Source: Streptomyces sp. NBC_01210
GTDB taxonomy: Bacteria; Actinomycetota; Actinomycetes; Streptomycetales; Streptomycetaceae
NCBI RefSeq assembly: GCF_036010325.1
Contig: NZ_CP108549.1
Span: forward strand, 8,618,001-8,682,000
Length of the DNA stretch: 64,000 bases
Direction of reading: 5' to 3'
The position numbers were made by a program, and so were the translations under genes. This document shows, one piece after another, positions 36,712 to 45,332 of the stretch; positions within the stretch are counted from its first letter, which is position 1; every line of letters begins with the position of its first letter. The notes below the pieces were generated by a model. That model was not told the DNA's origin and ran no database searches. It was given only the letters and a program-made list of their open reading frames with translations.

Positions 36712-38675
36712 ACGGAAGCGCCCTTCCTCTTGCGGAGCTGTGTCCGCCACCACGTGGCTCCGAAGAGCATCGTGAGCGCGGCAGTCGCCCACGGTTTGCG
36801 CCCGGTGGCGAGTTCCTGCTCCGCGTGCAGCGCGGACGGTATCTGGACCGCGTGGACGACAACGCTCAGGAAGGCGTCGACCCACCACAGAGCGGTCAGC
36901 GCCGCATGGTCCAGGGGCAGCAGCGGCCAGGCCACCAGGTACGCCCACCCGAGCAGGGGGACGGTGCGCAGCGCCCGGTCGGCCGCCGTTGGGCGACGAC
37001 TTCCGGTGAGCTGGTCGTCGGCCCATCCGGCCAGCAGCTCCCGGCGGATCTTGGCGTTGTGGCGGACGTCGACGGGAAACGCGGGGTGCGGCAGGAAGTC
37101 CGTGATCGCCTTGGTCATGGGGCTGCGCGCGCCCAGTTCGAGCAACTCGCCCTCGATCCGGGGCCATTGCTTACGGTCGGTGCCAGGTGCCAGCTCCACG
37201 CACAGCACCGGCCGCTGCTCGCCGTAGGGGCCGAAGCCCACCAGCGCCGTGCGCTTCACCTGCGGGTGGGTGTTGAAGACGCTCTCGCAGCGCACCGTGT
37301 GCAGGTCGCCGTCGGCGGCGCGGACCCGGTGGCTCTTGCGCCCGCAGAACCAGATCCTTCCCTCACCGTCGATCCACCCGACATCACCGGTGCGATGCCA
37401 ACGACGCTCGCCGTCCTGGATCTTGTGTTCGGCGTCGGCCTGGGGCGTTTGGAAGTAGCGCGGGCTGACCGCCTCACCGCTGACCACGATTTCGCCCATC
37501 TCACCGGCTGCCACCGGCAGTTTGCGGGTCCATCGGGGGACCGGCCCGTCGCTGACCGCGATGGTGCGCACCGTTGTGCCGGGTGCGGGCCGGCCGACAC
37601 AGACACCCAGGCCCTCAGCCGGGCCGGCGGCCGGCCCGGCCAGCGCCTCTCTGCTCTCCACCAGTGCTATCGGCAGCGCCTCGGTCGCCCCGTAGGTGCT
37701 GAACACACGTGCCTCGCCGGGCAGTACGGCGCGCAGCGCGCCCATCAGCTCGGGGCTCACCGGTGCGCCACCGGAGACGATCATGTGCAGCGACGGCACG
37801 TGGGCGCCGGTCGCTGCCAGATGGGCCGAGAGCGGACCCAGCAGCGCGGGGGAGGCGAACATGGCGTTCACGGAGAAGCGTTGGATCGCGTCGGTCAGCA
37901 GTGCCGGGTCGGCGGCGCCGACCCGGCCCATGTTCATCTTCGGCACCACGGCCGTGCGGCCCGCCGCGAGGTCGAACACGCCCATCAGGGGCAGGGTGAC
38001 GAGAGTGCTTGTCATGTCGGCGGTGAAGTGGCCCTTTTCGACGCCGTACGCCATGCCCCGCAGCATGCCGACGGTCAGCTCGACGGGCTTGGCCGGGCCG
38101 GTACTGCCGGTGGTGTAGCCGATCAGTGCGAGGTCGTCGGGCCCGGACTTGAGCGGAGGCAGCTGCGGCAGGCCCGCACCGAGGGCGGTCAACTCCTCCA
38201 GCGCGGTGCCGCTCCCGCCGCCCACCTTGATCAGGCTCCGCACTCCGGCAAAGGCACGCGGGCGCAGCCGCCGCAGGATGTGTGCGGCCGGTACGCCGAT
38301 GAATGCCTGGACACCCACCCGGTGAAGGCAGTCCAGCATGCGGTTCAGCCCCATGCCGGGATCGACCACCACCGGAACCGCGCCGACGTGCAGCAGAGCG
38401 AAGACCAGCGTCAGCAGGTCGACGCCCGGAGTCACCAGCAGGGCTGTACGGGTGCCGCGGCGGATGCCGTGCTCTTCCAGTGCGGCGGCGCAGGCGGTGA
38501 CGCGGGCGGCGAATTCGGCGTAGCCGACCGAGGCGTAGGCAGGTCGGCCGGCCGACTCCATCCGGTCGCCGTCCGGGTGGATGACGGCCGGCTTGTCGGG
38601 CGTGCGGACGGCGTGCCGGGCAAGCAGTTCGGTCAGGAACGTGTCCTGGCGCAGTCCGGTTGTGGTGCCAGGCAT
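36708..38675 (-). CDS. lstC: OleC-like acyl-AMP ligase/beta-lactone synthetase with C-terminal membrane extension (LstC-like)
   Basis: A 655-residue ANL-superfamily enzyme. The P-loop is GYTTGSTGPAKPVELT, followed by STYGATEALPIA and TGDVGWIDGEGRIWFCGRKSHRV. OleC members adenylate beta-hydroxy acids and close the beta-lactone ring. OleC is usually near 550 residues; here about 100 more follow, with three hydrophobic segments (near 575-591, 596-617 and 632-646), which suggests membrane attachment. The start overlaps the lstB stop (TGATG). Whether this protein activates the acid or closes the lactone in this pathway is inferred from OleC. Confidence 0.9.
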   Translation of the reverse strand: MPGTTTGLRQDTFLTELLARHAVRTPDKPAVIHPDGDRMESAGRPAYASVGYAEFAARVTACAAALEEHGIRRGTRTALLVTPGVDLLTLVFALLHVGAVPVVVDPGMGLNRMLDCLHRVGVQAFIGVPAAHILRRLRPRAFAGVRSLIKVGGGSGTALEELTALGAGLPQLPPLKSGPDDLALIGYTTGSTGPAKPVELTVGMLRGMAYGVEKGHFTADMTSTLVTLPLMGVFDLAAGRTAVVPKMNMGRVGAADPALLTDAIQRFSVNAMFASPALLGPLSAHLAATGAHVPSLHMIVSGGAPVSPELMGALRAVLPGEARVFSTYGATEALPIALVESREALAGPAAGPAEGLGVCVGRPAPGTTVRTIAVSDGPVPRWTRKLPVAAGEMGEIVVSGEAVSPRYFQTPQADAEHKIQDGERRWHRTGDVGWIDGEGRIWFCGRKSHRVRAADGDLHTVRCESVFNTHPQVKRTALVGFGPYGEQRPVLCVELAPGTDRKQWPRIEGELLELGARSPMTKAITDFLPHPAFPVDVRHNAKIRRELLAGWADDQLTGSRRPTAADRALRTVPLLGWAYLVAWPLLPLDHAALTALWWVDAFLSVVVHAVQIPSALHAEQELATGRKPWATAALTMLFGATWWRTQLRKRKGASV

Positions 38676-39628
38676 CAGCGCGCCGCTCCGTCGCTGTCGC
38701 AGGCCAGGTGGTAGAGGGAGGCTGCCGAACTCAGCCCGGCGCCAACGGCGAGGAAGAGGATCCGGTCGAAGCCCGCGAGCCTGCCCGCGTCTTGTGCCTG
38801 TCGCCAGCCGTGGGCGAGTGCCGAGGTGTGCGGGTCGCCCTGCACCCCTTCGACGGTGACCGCGGCATCGGATGCCACGCCCAGGCGCTTGGCGAGCTGG
38901 GCGGGGAAGTCGGGCGACGGCTGGGAGGTGATCAGGAGCGTGCGGTCGAGTACCGCTGTCGCTTCGTCGGCGTCGGTGCCCTCCTCGGCCGCGAGGCAGC
39001 CGAGTACGGAGTCGACGGCCAGGTCGAGCATCAGCTCGAGTACGCCGCCGTCGCGGTCGACGACGATGGTGTTGCGCCCCTCGGAGCCGACCTCGCGCAG
39101 CGGCAGATACCCGTTGACGCCGTGTGTCCCCAGCGTCGATCGGTGGTGCACCCGGCCGAAGCCACGGGCGTCGTCGGTGCGTTCCAGCAGCAGCGCCGCG
39201 CCGGTGCTCGCGTACGGGAACTCGGCAGTACCCGCCTTCGACGGGTCCATCGAGGGATGCGTGTCGGCGGAGACCACCAACACCCGGCGGGCGCTCCCGG
39301 TTGCCAGCAGGGCACTGGCCGCCTGGACGGCGTTGAGCACGCCGCAGGCGCCGTTCATGAGGTCGAACGAGAACGCGGCCCGCCTGTCGGGGGCGTGCAG
39401 GTAGTCGAGGTTGATACCGATGCGCTTTTGGATGAGCGCGGCGACGGACGGTTCGGAGATGTTGGAGTCGCGGTAGACACCGACGTTGATCAGGACGTCG
39501 ACGTCCGCGGCGGTGAGCCCGGCTTGTTCCAGGCAGGCACTGCCGGCCGATGCCGCGTACCCGATCGCGCTGCCGGTGTCGTCGACCGGGCTGACGGCGG
39601 TGGAGGTGATGACGGTGGCCATGGTCAT
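38675..39628 (-). CDS. lstB: KAS III-like protein, partner subunit (LstB-like)
   Basis: A 317-residue thiolase-fold protein. The nucleophile-position Cys95 is present (NGACGVLNA), but the usual His and Asn of the triad are not. The expected His region reads ITSQPSPDF and the Asn region reads GDPHTSALAHG. Glu59 (ISEPS) sits in the region where OleA-type dimers supply an interface Glu. In lipstatin biosynthesis LstA and LstB form a heterodimer that joins two fatty acyl-CoAs without decarboxylation. This gene overlaps lstA (ATGA), as expected for equimolar subunits. A second ATG lies six bases in. Confidence 0.88.
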   Translation of the reverse strand: MTMATVITSTAVSPVDDTGSAIGYAASAGSACLEQAGLTAADVDVLINVGVYRDSNISEPSVAALIQKRIGINLDYLHAPDRRAAFSFDLMNGACGVLNAVQAASALLATGSARRVLVVSADTHPSMDPSKAGTAEFPYASTGAALLLERTDDARGFGRVHHRSTLGTHGVNGYLPLREVGSEGRNTIVVDRDGGVLELMLDLAVDSVLGCLAAEEGTDADEATAVLDRTLLITSQPSPDFPAQLAKRLGVASDAAVTVEGVQGDPHTSALAHGWRQAQDAGRLAGFDRILFLAVGAGLSSAASLYHLACDSDGAAR

Positions 39629-40674
39629 ACCTCCAGCGAGGAGACGGTCGCGGACAGGAAACCGGTCACCACACCCGAGGCGGCGGGTACCAGGAGGATC
39701 TTGGACCCCTTGGGTATTCGGCTTTCCGCCAGTGCCTGGTGGAGTACCAGGTAGTGGGAGGTGGTCGCGGTGTTGGCGAACTTCTCGACGACCGAGAGCG
39801 TCTGCGGCATCGGTGTGTCGAAGATGTTCTCGCCCACGTGGTTCATGAAGTCGATGAACCGGCTGCCGACCTGGTGCTGGACGACGAAGTCGTATCCCTC
39901 GTCAGCGAATTGGCGACCGTCTTCGGCCAGCTTGTCGCGGTGGAACGTCGGCCACAGCGAGAGCCTGTCCTGGGCGTGCATCTCTTTGTTGTTCGTGTAC
40001 ATGGCCAGATCGCCGGTGTCGTCACTGGGCATGCCCAGGCACAGATGCGAGTACTCCGAGCAGGTCATCAGCTCGATGTCGTGGATCACGTCCGCTTCGT
40101 CGGTGGCGCGATCGACCATCACGGCGACGGCCGAGTCGCCCACGGAGAGGGACGCGAACTGGGGGTCCCGGCTGTCCTCCATCTCGCGCGCGGCAGTGAA
40201 GGCGATCGGGGTGATGTGCTCCCCACTGAGCACCAGGCCGTTGCGCACTTCACCGGAGCGGATCATCCGGTCCAGCAGGTAGACGCCGGTCATCATGCCC
40301 GCGCAGGCGTTGGAGACATCGAAGTGAATGGCGGAGTTGGCGCCGATCTCCTTGGCGATGCGGTGGGCGAATGACGGCTCGAACTGGTGTCGCCGGCCGT
40401 CCGTCGTGCGGCTGATGGAGCAGGAGACCACGACGTCGATCTCGGCCGGGGCGTAGCGGGAGCGATCCAGGCAGTCGCGGGCTGCCGAGACTGCCATCGT
40501 GAGGCAGTCCTCGGGGAGGTCGGCAGTGTCGTCCGCGACGCGGCGCTCGGCCATTCCGGTGATCTTGAAGAGGTCGAATTCCGGAGATTTCTCCATGCGG
40601 GTGAGGAGCTGCGGAGTACTCATAACAGCCGAGGGGATATATGTCCCGATGGACTCTAATCGACTCTTATTCAT
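39625..40674 (-). CDS. lstA: KAS III-like catalytic subunit (LstA-like)
   Basis: A 349-residue 3-oxoacyl-ACP synthase III homologue with a complete triad: Cys124 (NACAGMM), His267 (VQHQVG) and Asn301 (FANTATTS). With LstB it should carry out the head-to-head Claisen condensation that builds the long beta-keto acid backbone. The ATG at 40674 has GGAGAGG upstream on the minus strand. Codon 6 is TTA (40657-40659), the rare leucine codon read by the developmentally controlled bldA tRNA, so translation of the whole coupled operon may depend on it. First gene of the operon. Confidence 0.92.
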   Translation of the reverse strand: MNKSRLESIGTYIPSAVMSTPQLLTRMEKSPEFDLFKITGMAERRVADDTADLPEDCLTMAVSAARDCLDRSRYAPAEIDVVVSCSISRTTDGRRHQFEPSFAHRIAKEIGANSAIHFDVSNACAGMMTGVYLLDRMIRSGEVRNGLVLSGEHITPIAFTAAREMEDSRDPQFASLSVGDSAVAVMVDRATDEADVIHDIELMTCSEYSHLCLGMPSDDTGDLAMYTNNKEMHAQDRLSLWPTFHRDKLAEDGRQFADEGYDFVVQHQVGSRFIDFMNHVGENIFDTPMPQTLSVVEKFANTATTSHYLVLHQALAESRIPKGSKILLVPAASGVVTGFLSATVSSLEV

Positions 40675-41363
40675 AAACCTCTCCTGGTGATTCCTTGTTC
40701 ACGCGGCGCGCTGACGGGTGAAAGCCTCAATTGATTCCGGCTTCATCGCCGAGTCGGCCTGGTCATGGTTCATGAAATCCCCGACTTCGGTGCGCCGCCC
40801 GATGACGTTAGCGCACTGCTCAGGGGGTCTGACACCACGAGCCTGTGATGATCACCACTCTGTGGTTACAGGGATGTTGCCGAGCGTGATGGCCGAAAAT
40901 CGGCTGCCGATATTGCGGCAGGATGCCGGCGAGTTCGGCGCGGAATACCGGAGCGGGCTGGAGGGACGGTACCTTCCTCGGTGGAATCGCGCCGGTGCTG
41001 CGGGGCTCGCCTCGCCGCGCCTGCCGGATGCGGAGAGGAGAACCCGGTTTTCGAGAGCGCTGGTTGTGCATAATCCGCCGCGATGTCTGTCCGGATCTCG
41101 ATCATAGGAATGTGGTGCTCTGCGCCGGCCGCCGCCGCGCAGATGAACAGTCGCACCTGGGGGCACGGGCCTGTGAGCGTATTGCGCGTTCACGTACGGG
41201 TGCCCGGCTGCGACCGGAAAACCGCGACACGCATCTCCAGTCCCGGCCGGACGAGTTGGACGCGGTGGAGGCAATAGGAACGGATACCGCATTCCGCTGA
41301 CCACCGCACCCCTCGGGCCCAAGTGGCATGGGGCGGCATCAGCCGGACAAGATTCGACAGCGG
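40675..41363. other. Non-coding interval holding the lst operon promoter
   Basis: About 690 bp between lstA and the SDR gene, both on the minus strand. Long open frames here on both strands are composition artefacts without recognisable domains. The first ~120 bp upstream of lstA are less GC-rich (GCCTCAATTGATTCC) and probably carry its promoter. No regulator gene or clear operator was found. Confidence 0.5.
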
Positions 41364-42158
41364 TCAGGTGGTCTTGATCTGGCCGCCGTCGATGACGAAT
41401 TCGGCACCGGTGATGTTGCCGGCGCGGGGGGAGGCCAGGAAGACAGCGAGGTCGGCCACCTCCTGGGGCTCGGTGATCCGTCCGGTGGAGATGCCCATCT
41501 GCCGGGGCACGACATCGACCAGGGCCTCCTCGGTGGTACTGCCCGCGCCGGCGGCGACGGTGTCGGCGAAGCCACCGGGGTCGGTCCAGAACGGGGTCCG
41601 GACCGGCCCGGGAGCGATGGCGTTGACGCGTACGCCGCGCGGGGCGAACTCCTCCGACAAAGCCTTGGTGAGGTTGCTCAACGCGGCTTTGGCCGCTGAG
41701 TAATCCACCACCATGGGGAAGGGCAGCCGGGCGTTGAGGGAACTGATGTTGACGATTGCCCCGCCGCCCACGGCGAGTAGATGCGGCAGCGCGGCACGGC
41801 TGGCGCGGACCGCACTGAAGAACGTCAGATCGAAGACCCGTTCCCACTCGGCGTCATCGACGTCCAGGAAGCCGGAGCGGGGGCGGGTCGCGCCGAGGTT
41901 GTTGACCAGCAGGTCGATCCTGCCGTGTCGGTCCGCTGCAGCCTGGACCAGCAGGCCCGCACCGTCGGCGGTGGCCAGGTCGACGGGGGTGAAGGCGACG
42001 TCGTACCTCTCGCGCAGCGCAGCAAGCTGAGGGGTCTCGGTACGGCTGCCGGCGACGACACGCGCGCCTTCACGGCCGAGCGCCTCGGCGACGGCCAAGC
42101 CGATGCCCTTGCTGGCACCAGTGACGACGGCGACCTTGTCGGTGAGGTTCAGATCCAT
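41364..42158 (-). CDS. SDR family oxidoreductase
   Basis: A 264-residue classical short-chain dehydrogenase. The cofactor motif is TGASKGIG, NNLG follows at about 90, and catalytic Ser-Tyr-Lys are in NISSLNARLPFP and DYSAAK. The C-terminal NITGAEFVIDGGQ is typical of the FabG-like group. I chose the second of two nearby ATG codons (42158), nine bases from GGAG; the first ATG is too close to it. Substrate unknown. It lies upstream of the lst operon on the same strand but 690 bp away, so membership in the pathway is doubtful. Confidence 0.9.
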   Translation of the reverse strand: MDLNLTDKVAVVTGASKGIGLAVAEALGREGARVVAGSRTETPQLAALRERYDVAFTPVDLATADGAGLLVQAAADRHGRIDLLVNNLGATRPRSGFLDVDDAEWERVFDLTFFSAVRASRAALPHLLAVGGGAIVNISSLNARLPFPMVVDYSAAKAALSNLTKALSEEFAPRGVRVNAIAPGPVRTPFWTDPGGFADTVAAGAGSTTEEALVDVVPRQMGISTGRITEPQEVADLAVFLASPRAGNITGAEFVIDGGQIKTT

Positions 42159-42392
42159 CGGCATGCACTCCTGCGTCATGAACCCAGCATGAAATCCACC
42201 CAAATCGGGCGCATGGAGTCAGTATTACGCCTTGTACCAGCGCAGATGCCCATCGCCACGAGCTCGTCGGGGGAGGAGTCGATCGTGCGCCTCCTCCAGG
42301 TCGGCCCCCGTTGTCGCGGCCTTGGGCGGTGGCCGGCTGCTGCGGCTTCACCGGCACTGCCGGCCACCGTCTGTGTGTCCCATGACAAGTAC

Positions 42393-42433
42393 GCCCGGAG
42401 GGGGCCGGAACATGGTTCCGGCCCCCTCCGGGC
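42393..42433 (-). terminator. Strong hairpin terminator after the L,D-transpeptidase gene
   Basis: A perfect 19-bp stem (42393-42411 with 42415-42433) and a 3-nt loop lie 34 bp beyond the minus-strand stop at 42467. There is no T-run, but stem strength fits Streptomyces terminators. The remaining 42159-42392 shows no gene. Confidence 0.85.
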
Positions 42434-42466
42434 GCTTGTGCGGGCACTGCCGGGTTGTGAGGTGTC

Positions 42467-43162
42467 TCAGGTTCCGGGCTTGCGGCCGTAGACGAAGACG
42501 TCGTCACCGTTGCGGAGCAGGCTCCAGTACTTGGCGGCGTCGCTCTTGGTCATGTTCACGCACCCGTGCGAGCCGGGCGGTGCCCAGACGCTGATGCCCA
42601 CGGAGTGGAAGGCCTGGCCGCGGTCGAAGAACTGGCTGTACGGCATCGGCACGTTGTAGAGGGTGGACACGTGGTCGATGTCGCGCCAGTAGATCTTCTT
42701 CAGGCCGGTCCGCGTCTCGTATCCGTCGCGACCGGTACGCACCGCGACCGGTCCGTACACCAGCTTGCCGCCGTCCTGGATCCAGCTGAGCTGGACTGTC
42801 AGGTCGACGCAGGCGACGCGGCCCTTGTTTGTGGGGCACTTGCCGGACTTGTTCGGGCTCTTCCCGACGGCTTTCTGCTTGTTCATGAGATCCATGACGC
42901 CCCAGGTGATGGGTCCCGCCAGTCCGGCGTTCGGGCTGATCGAGTGCTTCGTCTGGAATGCCTGGATCGCCTTGCAGTCGGCGGCCGACTGTTTTCCGTC
43001 CACCGGGCGGCCGAGGAACTTCTCGACCTGCTTCTGGTACGCCCCGGTCCGCGTTGTGCACGAGGCCGCCTGAGCGGTCGTGGTTCCCATGGCCAGAGTG
43101 AGCGGGGCCACCAGCGCGGTGATCCCGAGTGCGACGACTCCTCGTCGGCGTATGTCCCCCAC
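42467..43162 (-). CDS. Secreted L,D-transpeptidase (YkuD) with peptidoglycan-binding domain
   Basis: A 231-residue exported protein. The signal peptide ends around TTTAQA-ASC (about 33). A peptidoglycan-binding domain follows (about 40-95, VEKFLGRPVDGKQSAADCKAIQ in part, FQTKHSISPNAGLAG). The C-terminal YkuD domain has the catalytic signature HSVGISVW and SHGCVNM. It forms 3-3 cross-links in peptidoglycan or attaches proteins to it. GTG start at 43162, with AAGGAG about ten bases upstream. Confidence 0.92.
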   Translation of the reverse strand: MGDIRRRGVVALGITALVAPLTLAMGTTTAQAASCTTRTGAYQKQVEKFLGRPVDGKQSAADCKAIQAFQTKHSISPNAGLAGPITWGVMDLMNKQKAVGKSPNKSGKCPTNKGRVACVDLTVQLSWIQDGGKLVYGPVAVRTGRDGYETRTGLKKIYWRDIDHVSTLYNVPMPYSQFFDRGQAFHSVGISVWAPPGSHGCVNMTKSDAAKYWSLLRNGDDVFVYGRKPGT

Positions 43163-43520
43163 GGCTGTCGACTCCTTATGCGGGCGTGTTGCGAGTTCCG
43201 CCTGGTAGACGGCAGAGGGGGCGTAGTAGTTGCACGGGGAGAGAAGACGGTTCCGTAACAGCTGCCCAGGCGGGCGACATGGTGGGCCGGGGACTCCGAG
43301 GCCGCGATGGGCGGCGCTACGTGGTGGGGAGTGCCGCTACGACAATGCCCAGCTCGCCGACGATCACCATCACGGGCGAGTCATCGCCCAGCGGCAGGCC
43401 GATGGGCGCTCGGCCTACGGGGACACGACCGGGCCGGGGGTCTGTGACGCGAACCGGACTGGTGGCACGATAGGCGCACAGACCGTACCGGCGGTCGGTA
43501 CACGTTTTTTTGGGGCACCT
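43163..43520. other. Divergent intergenic region
   Basis: 358 bp between the L,D-transpeptidase (minus) and a lipoprotein gene (plus). A T-run (43505-43511) lies just before the lipoprotein start and could be part of its promoter or leader. No gene or clear operator was seen. Confidence 0.45.
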
Positions 43521-44363
43521 ATGAACATCTGGCTCCCATTCCGACTCTTCGCCGCAACAGCCGTGACCGGCCTGATGCTCACCGCCTGCGGGAGTTCTGG
43601 CGGGCCCCCGGACGCGTCGGGATCGCCTTCCGCCGCACCGGGGACGTCCTCGCCGTCGCAGTCGCCCACCACGCCCGTTCCCTCGGCCCCGTCGGCGACC
43701 ACATCGCCGGACACGCAAGCGCCGACCACGCCCGCACCCGGCGGCAGCGCGCCGGCGCTCGGCTCCGGGCGCCTCCAGCCGATCTGGCCGTTCGCCACGC
43801 TCGCCGAGGCCCAGGCGTGGCAGCGTGACTATCACTCCGGGGGACACCAGCCCTGGCATCTCGACCCGGACCGGACCGCACTGTCCTTCACCCAGGGCTA
43901 CCTCGGCTTCCGGGACATCGGCCGAATCTCCGCGCATACCGTCAAGGGTCCGCACGCCCGCATCGGCGTCGCACTGCGCGGGTCCGAGGGCGGCACCGCG
44001 GCGATTGTCCACCTCGTGCGGTACGGCACCGGCCCGGACGCCCCGTGGGAGGTCGTGGGTACCGACGACACGACGTTCTCCCTGACCATGCCCGCTTACG
44101 GGGCGCTCGTACGATCCCCGATGCTGATCGGCGGGCGGATCACCGGCGTGGACGAGAGCATCCGCGTGCAGGTACGCCAGCCGTCGTCCGCGGCGCCGTT
44201 GGGCACCTCGTGCTGCACCTCGGCGGGCGGCAACGGCCAGCCCTGGAAACAGTCGGTGACCTTCTCCGGCGCCCGCGACCCGGTGCTCACGGTTGTCGCC
44301 TCCACCGGCGGGCACATCGCCGAGGTCGAACGCTTCACCGTCACGGCGGTGCGCACCGGCTGA
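43521..44363 (+). CDS. Lipoprotein with Pro/Ser/Thr linker and Gmad2-like domain
   Basis: A 280-residue lipoprotein. The signal peptide ends LMLTACGSS (lipobox Cys near 23). About 55 residues of Ser/Pro/Thr/Ala linker (TSSPSQSPTTPVPSAPSATT) span the wall. A globular region follows, with FATLAEAQAWQRDY and, near the end, VRSPMLIGGRITGVDESIRV. The latter resembles the Gmad2 immunoglobulin-like domain of surface lipoproteins. It is anchored outside the membrane. ATG 43521 is preceded by GGGGCACCT, a modest ribosome-binding site. Function unknown. Confidence 0.85.
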   Translation: MNIWLPFRLFAATAVTGLMLTACGSSGGPPDASGSPSAAPGTSSPSQSPTTPVPSAPSATTSPDTQAPTTPAPGGSAPALGSGRLQPIWPFATLAEAQAWQRDYHSGGHQPWHLDPDRTALSFTQGYLGFRDIGRISAHTVKGPHARIGVALRGSEGGTAAIVHLVRYGTGPDAPWEVVGTDDTTFSLTMPAYGALVRSPMLIGGRITGVDESIRVQVRQPSSAAPLGTSCCTSAGGNGQPWKQSVTFSGARDPVLTVVASTGGHIAEVERFTVTAVRTG

Positions 44364-44436
44364 CCCGGCGGCAAGCTCACCCCAGGGACTGTCGGCTGGG
44401 GCCGGGCTGGTTGTCCCGCGCTGTGGCCGCCCGGCG

Positions 44437-44484
44437 GCAGGGCAGGCGACCCCGGTGTGTTTCTGCCGGGGTCGCCTGCCCTGC
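44437..44484. terminator. Strong bidirectional terminator
   Basis: A perfect 19-bp stem (44437-44455 with 44466-44484) and a 10-nt loop lie between convergent genes ending at 44363 (+) and 44502 (-). Confidence 0.88.
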
Positions 44485-44501
44485 TCGCCGGCCACTTGGG
44501 G

Positions 44502-45047
44502 TCAGGAGTGGTCTGCGTTCGAGGAGCCCGGTTGCGGAGCGGGAGGGCAGTCCACCTGGGTGACAGGGGTGTTGTGGATGCCGTCCATGGCGCTCTGGTG
44601 TCCGTTGTACTCGTAGTAGAGGTACGAGTAGAACGAGATGCTGCCGTTGCAGCCGGAGTCGGGGGCGATCTGGAACGTGAGAGTGACGGTGCGGCTGGCG
44701 CCCGGGGCGAGGGGGAGGGCGTAGTTCACTCCGAGCCCGGTCGTGCCGGTGCCGGTACACGTGGCGCCCTCGGAGGCGCACGAAGTGAACGAGTACTTGA
44801 GATCGCTGCGTTGTGATGTGGCCCAGGTCGGCTGAATCGACTGATAGACGAACGCGACGTCGGTGGCCTGGTTGTTGGTGAGCGTCATCGTCAGGTTCAC
44901 GGTGGAGCCCGGGGCCGCGACCGGCTGATCGACGGTGAAGGTCAGGTCGGGTGTGTCGGCAGCGGCCGGCTGGGCCAGTCCGAGGAGGGCGACGGCGATG
45001 GCGAGGACCGCGGCGAGGGCGATCCGTCTCAGGTGTGTGAGGCGCAT
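44502..45047 (-). CDS. Secreted hypothetical protein
   Basis: A 181-residue exported protein. The signal peptide (MRLTHLRRIALAAVLAIAVA, then LLGLAQPAAA) is cleaved near ADTPDLTF. The mature part is one beta-sandwich-like domain of the CARDB/DUF11 style (LTFTVDQPVAAPGSTVNLTM, APGASRTVTLTF) with four cysteines likely to form disulphides. The start at 45047 is set by the signal peptide. The open frame extends far upstream only as antisense, and no good ribosome-binding site is visible. Function unknown, possibly extracellular adhesion or scaffold. Confidence 0.8.
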   Translation of the reverse strand: MRLTHLRRIALAAVLAIAVALLGLAQPAAADTPDLTFTVDQPVAAPGSTVNLTMTLTNNQATDVAFVYQSIQPTWATSQRSDLKYSFTSCASEGATCTGTGTTGLGVNYALPLAPGASRTVTLTFQIAPDSGCNGSISFYSYLYYEYNGHQSAMDGIHNTPVTQVDCPPAPQPGSSNADHS

Positions 45048-45332
45048 GGCGAGGGAGGCTAGGAGACCGCGCGGCGCCCCGTCTGCACCCACTGGGCCGT
45101 GTCGGCCGCCCTCCCGGCCGGAACCCTCCGCTCTCCGGGAGCCGCCGTCATTGCCTCCGGCATGGGCGTACACCCTGTGTAACGGGCTGCGGGCAGTCTG
45201 TGAGCGCCACCAGGTCGAGGTTCCGAGGGCAGACCGGCAATGGCTCATTCCGAACCGGCAGAGGAGGGGCGCGGGAGCCGGCGAGGGAAGGGCGACGGGC
45301 CACGGTCGCCCTGATATCCACGGAGGTATCCG

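Noticed and set aside
40852..41847. 331-codon minus-strand frame upstream of lstA
   Set aside because: Overlaps the SDR gene out of frame and is Arg/Pro/Gly-rich; not a regulator.
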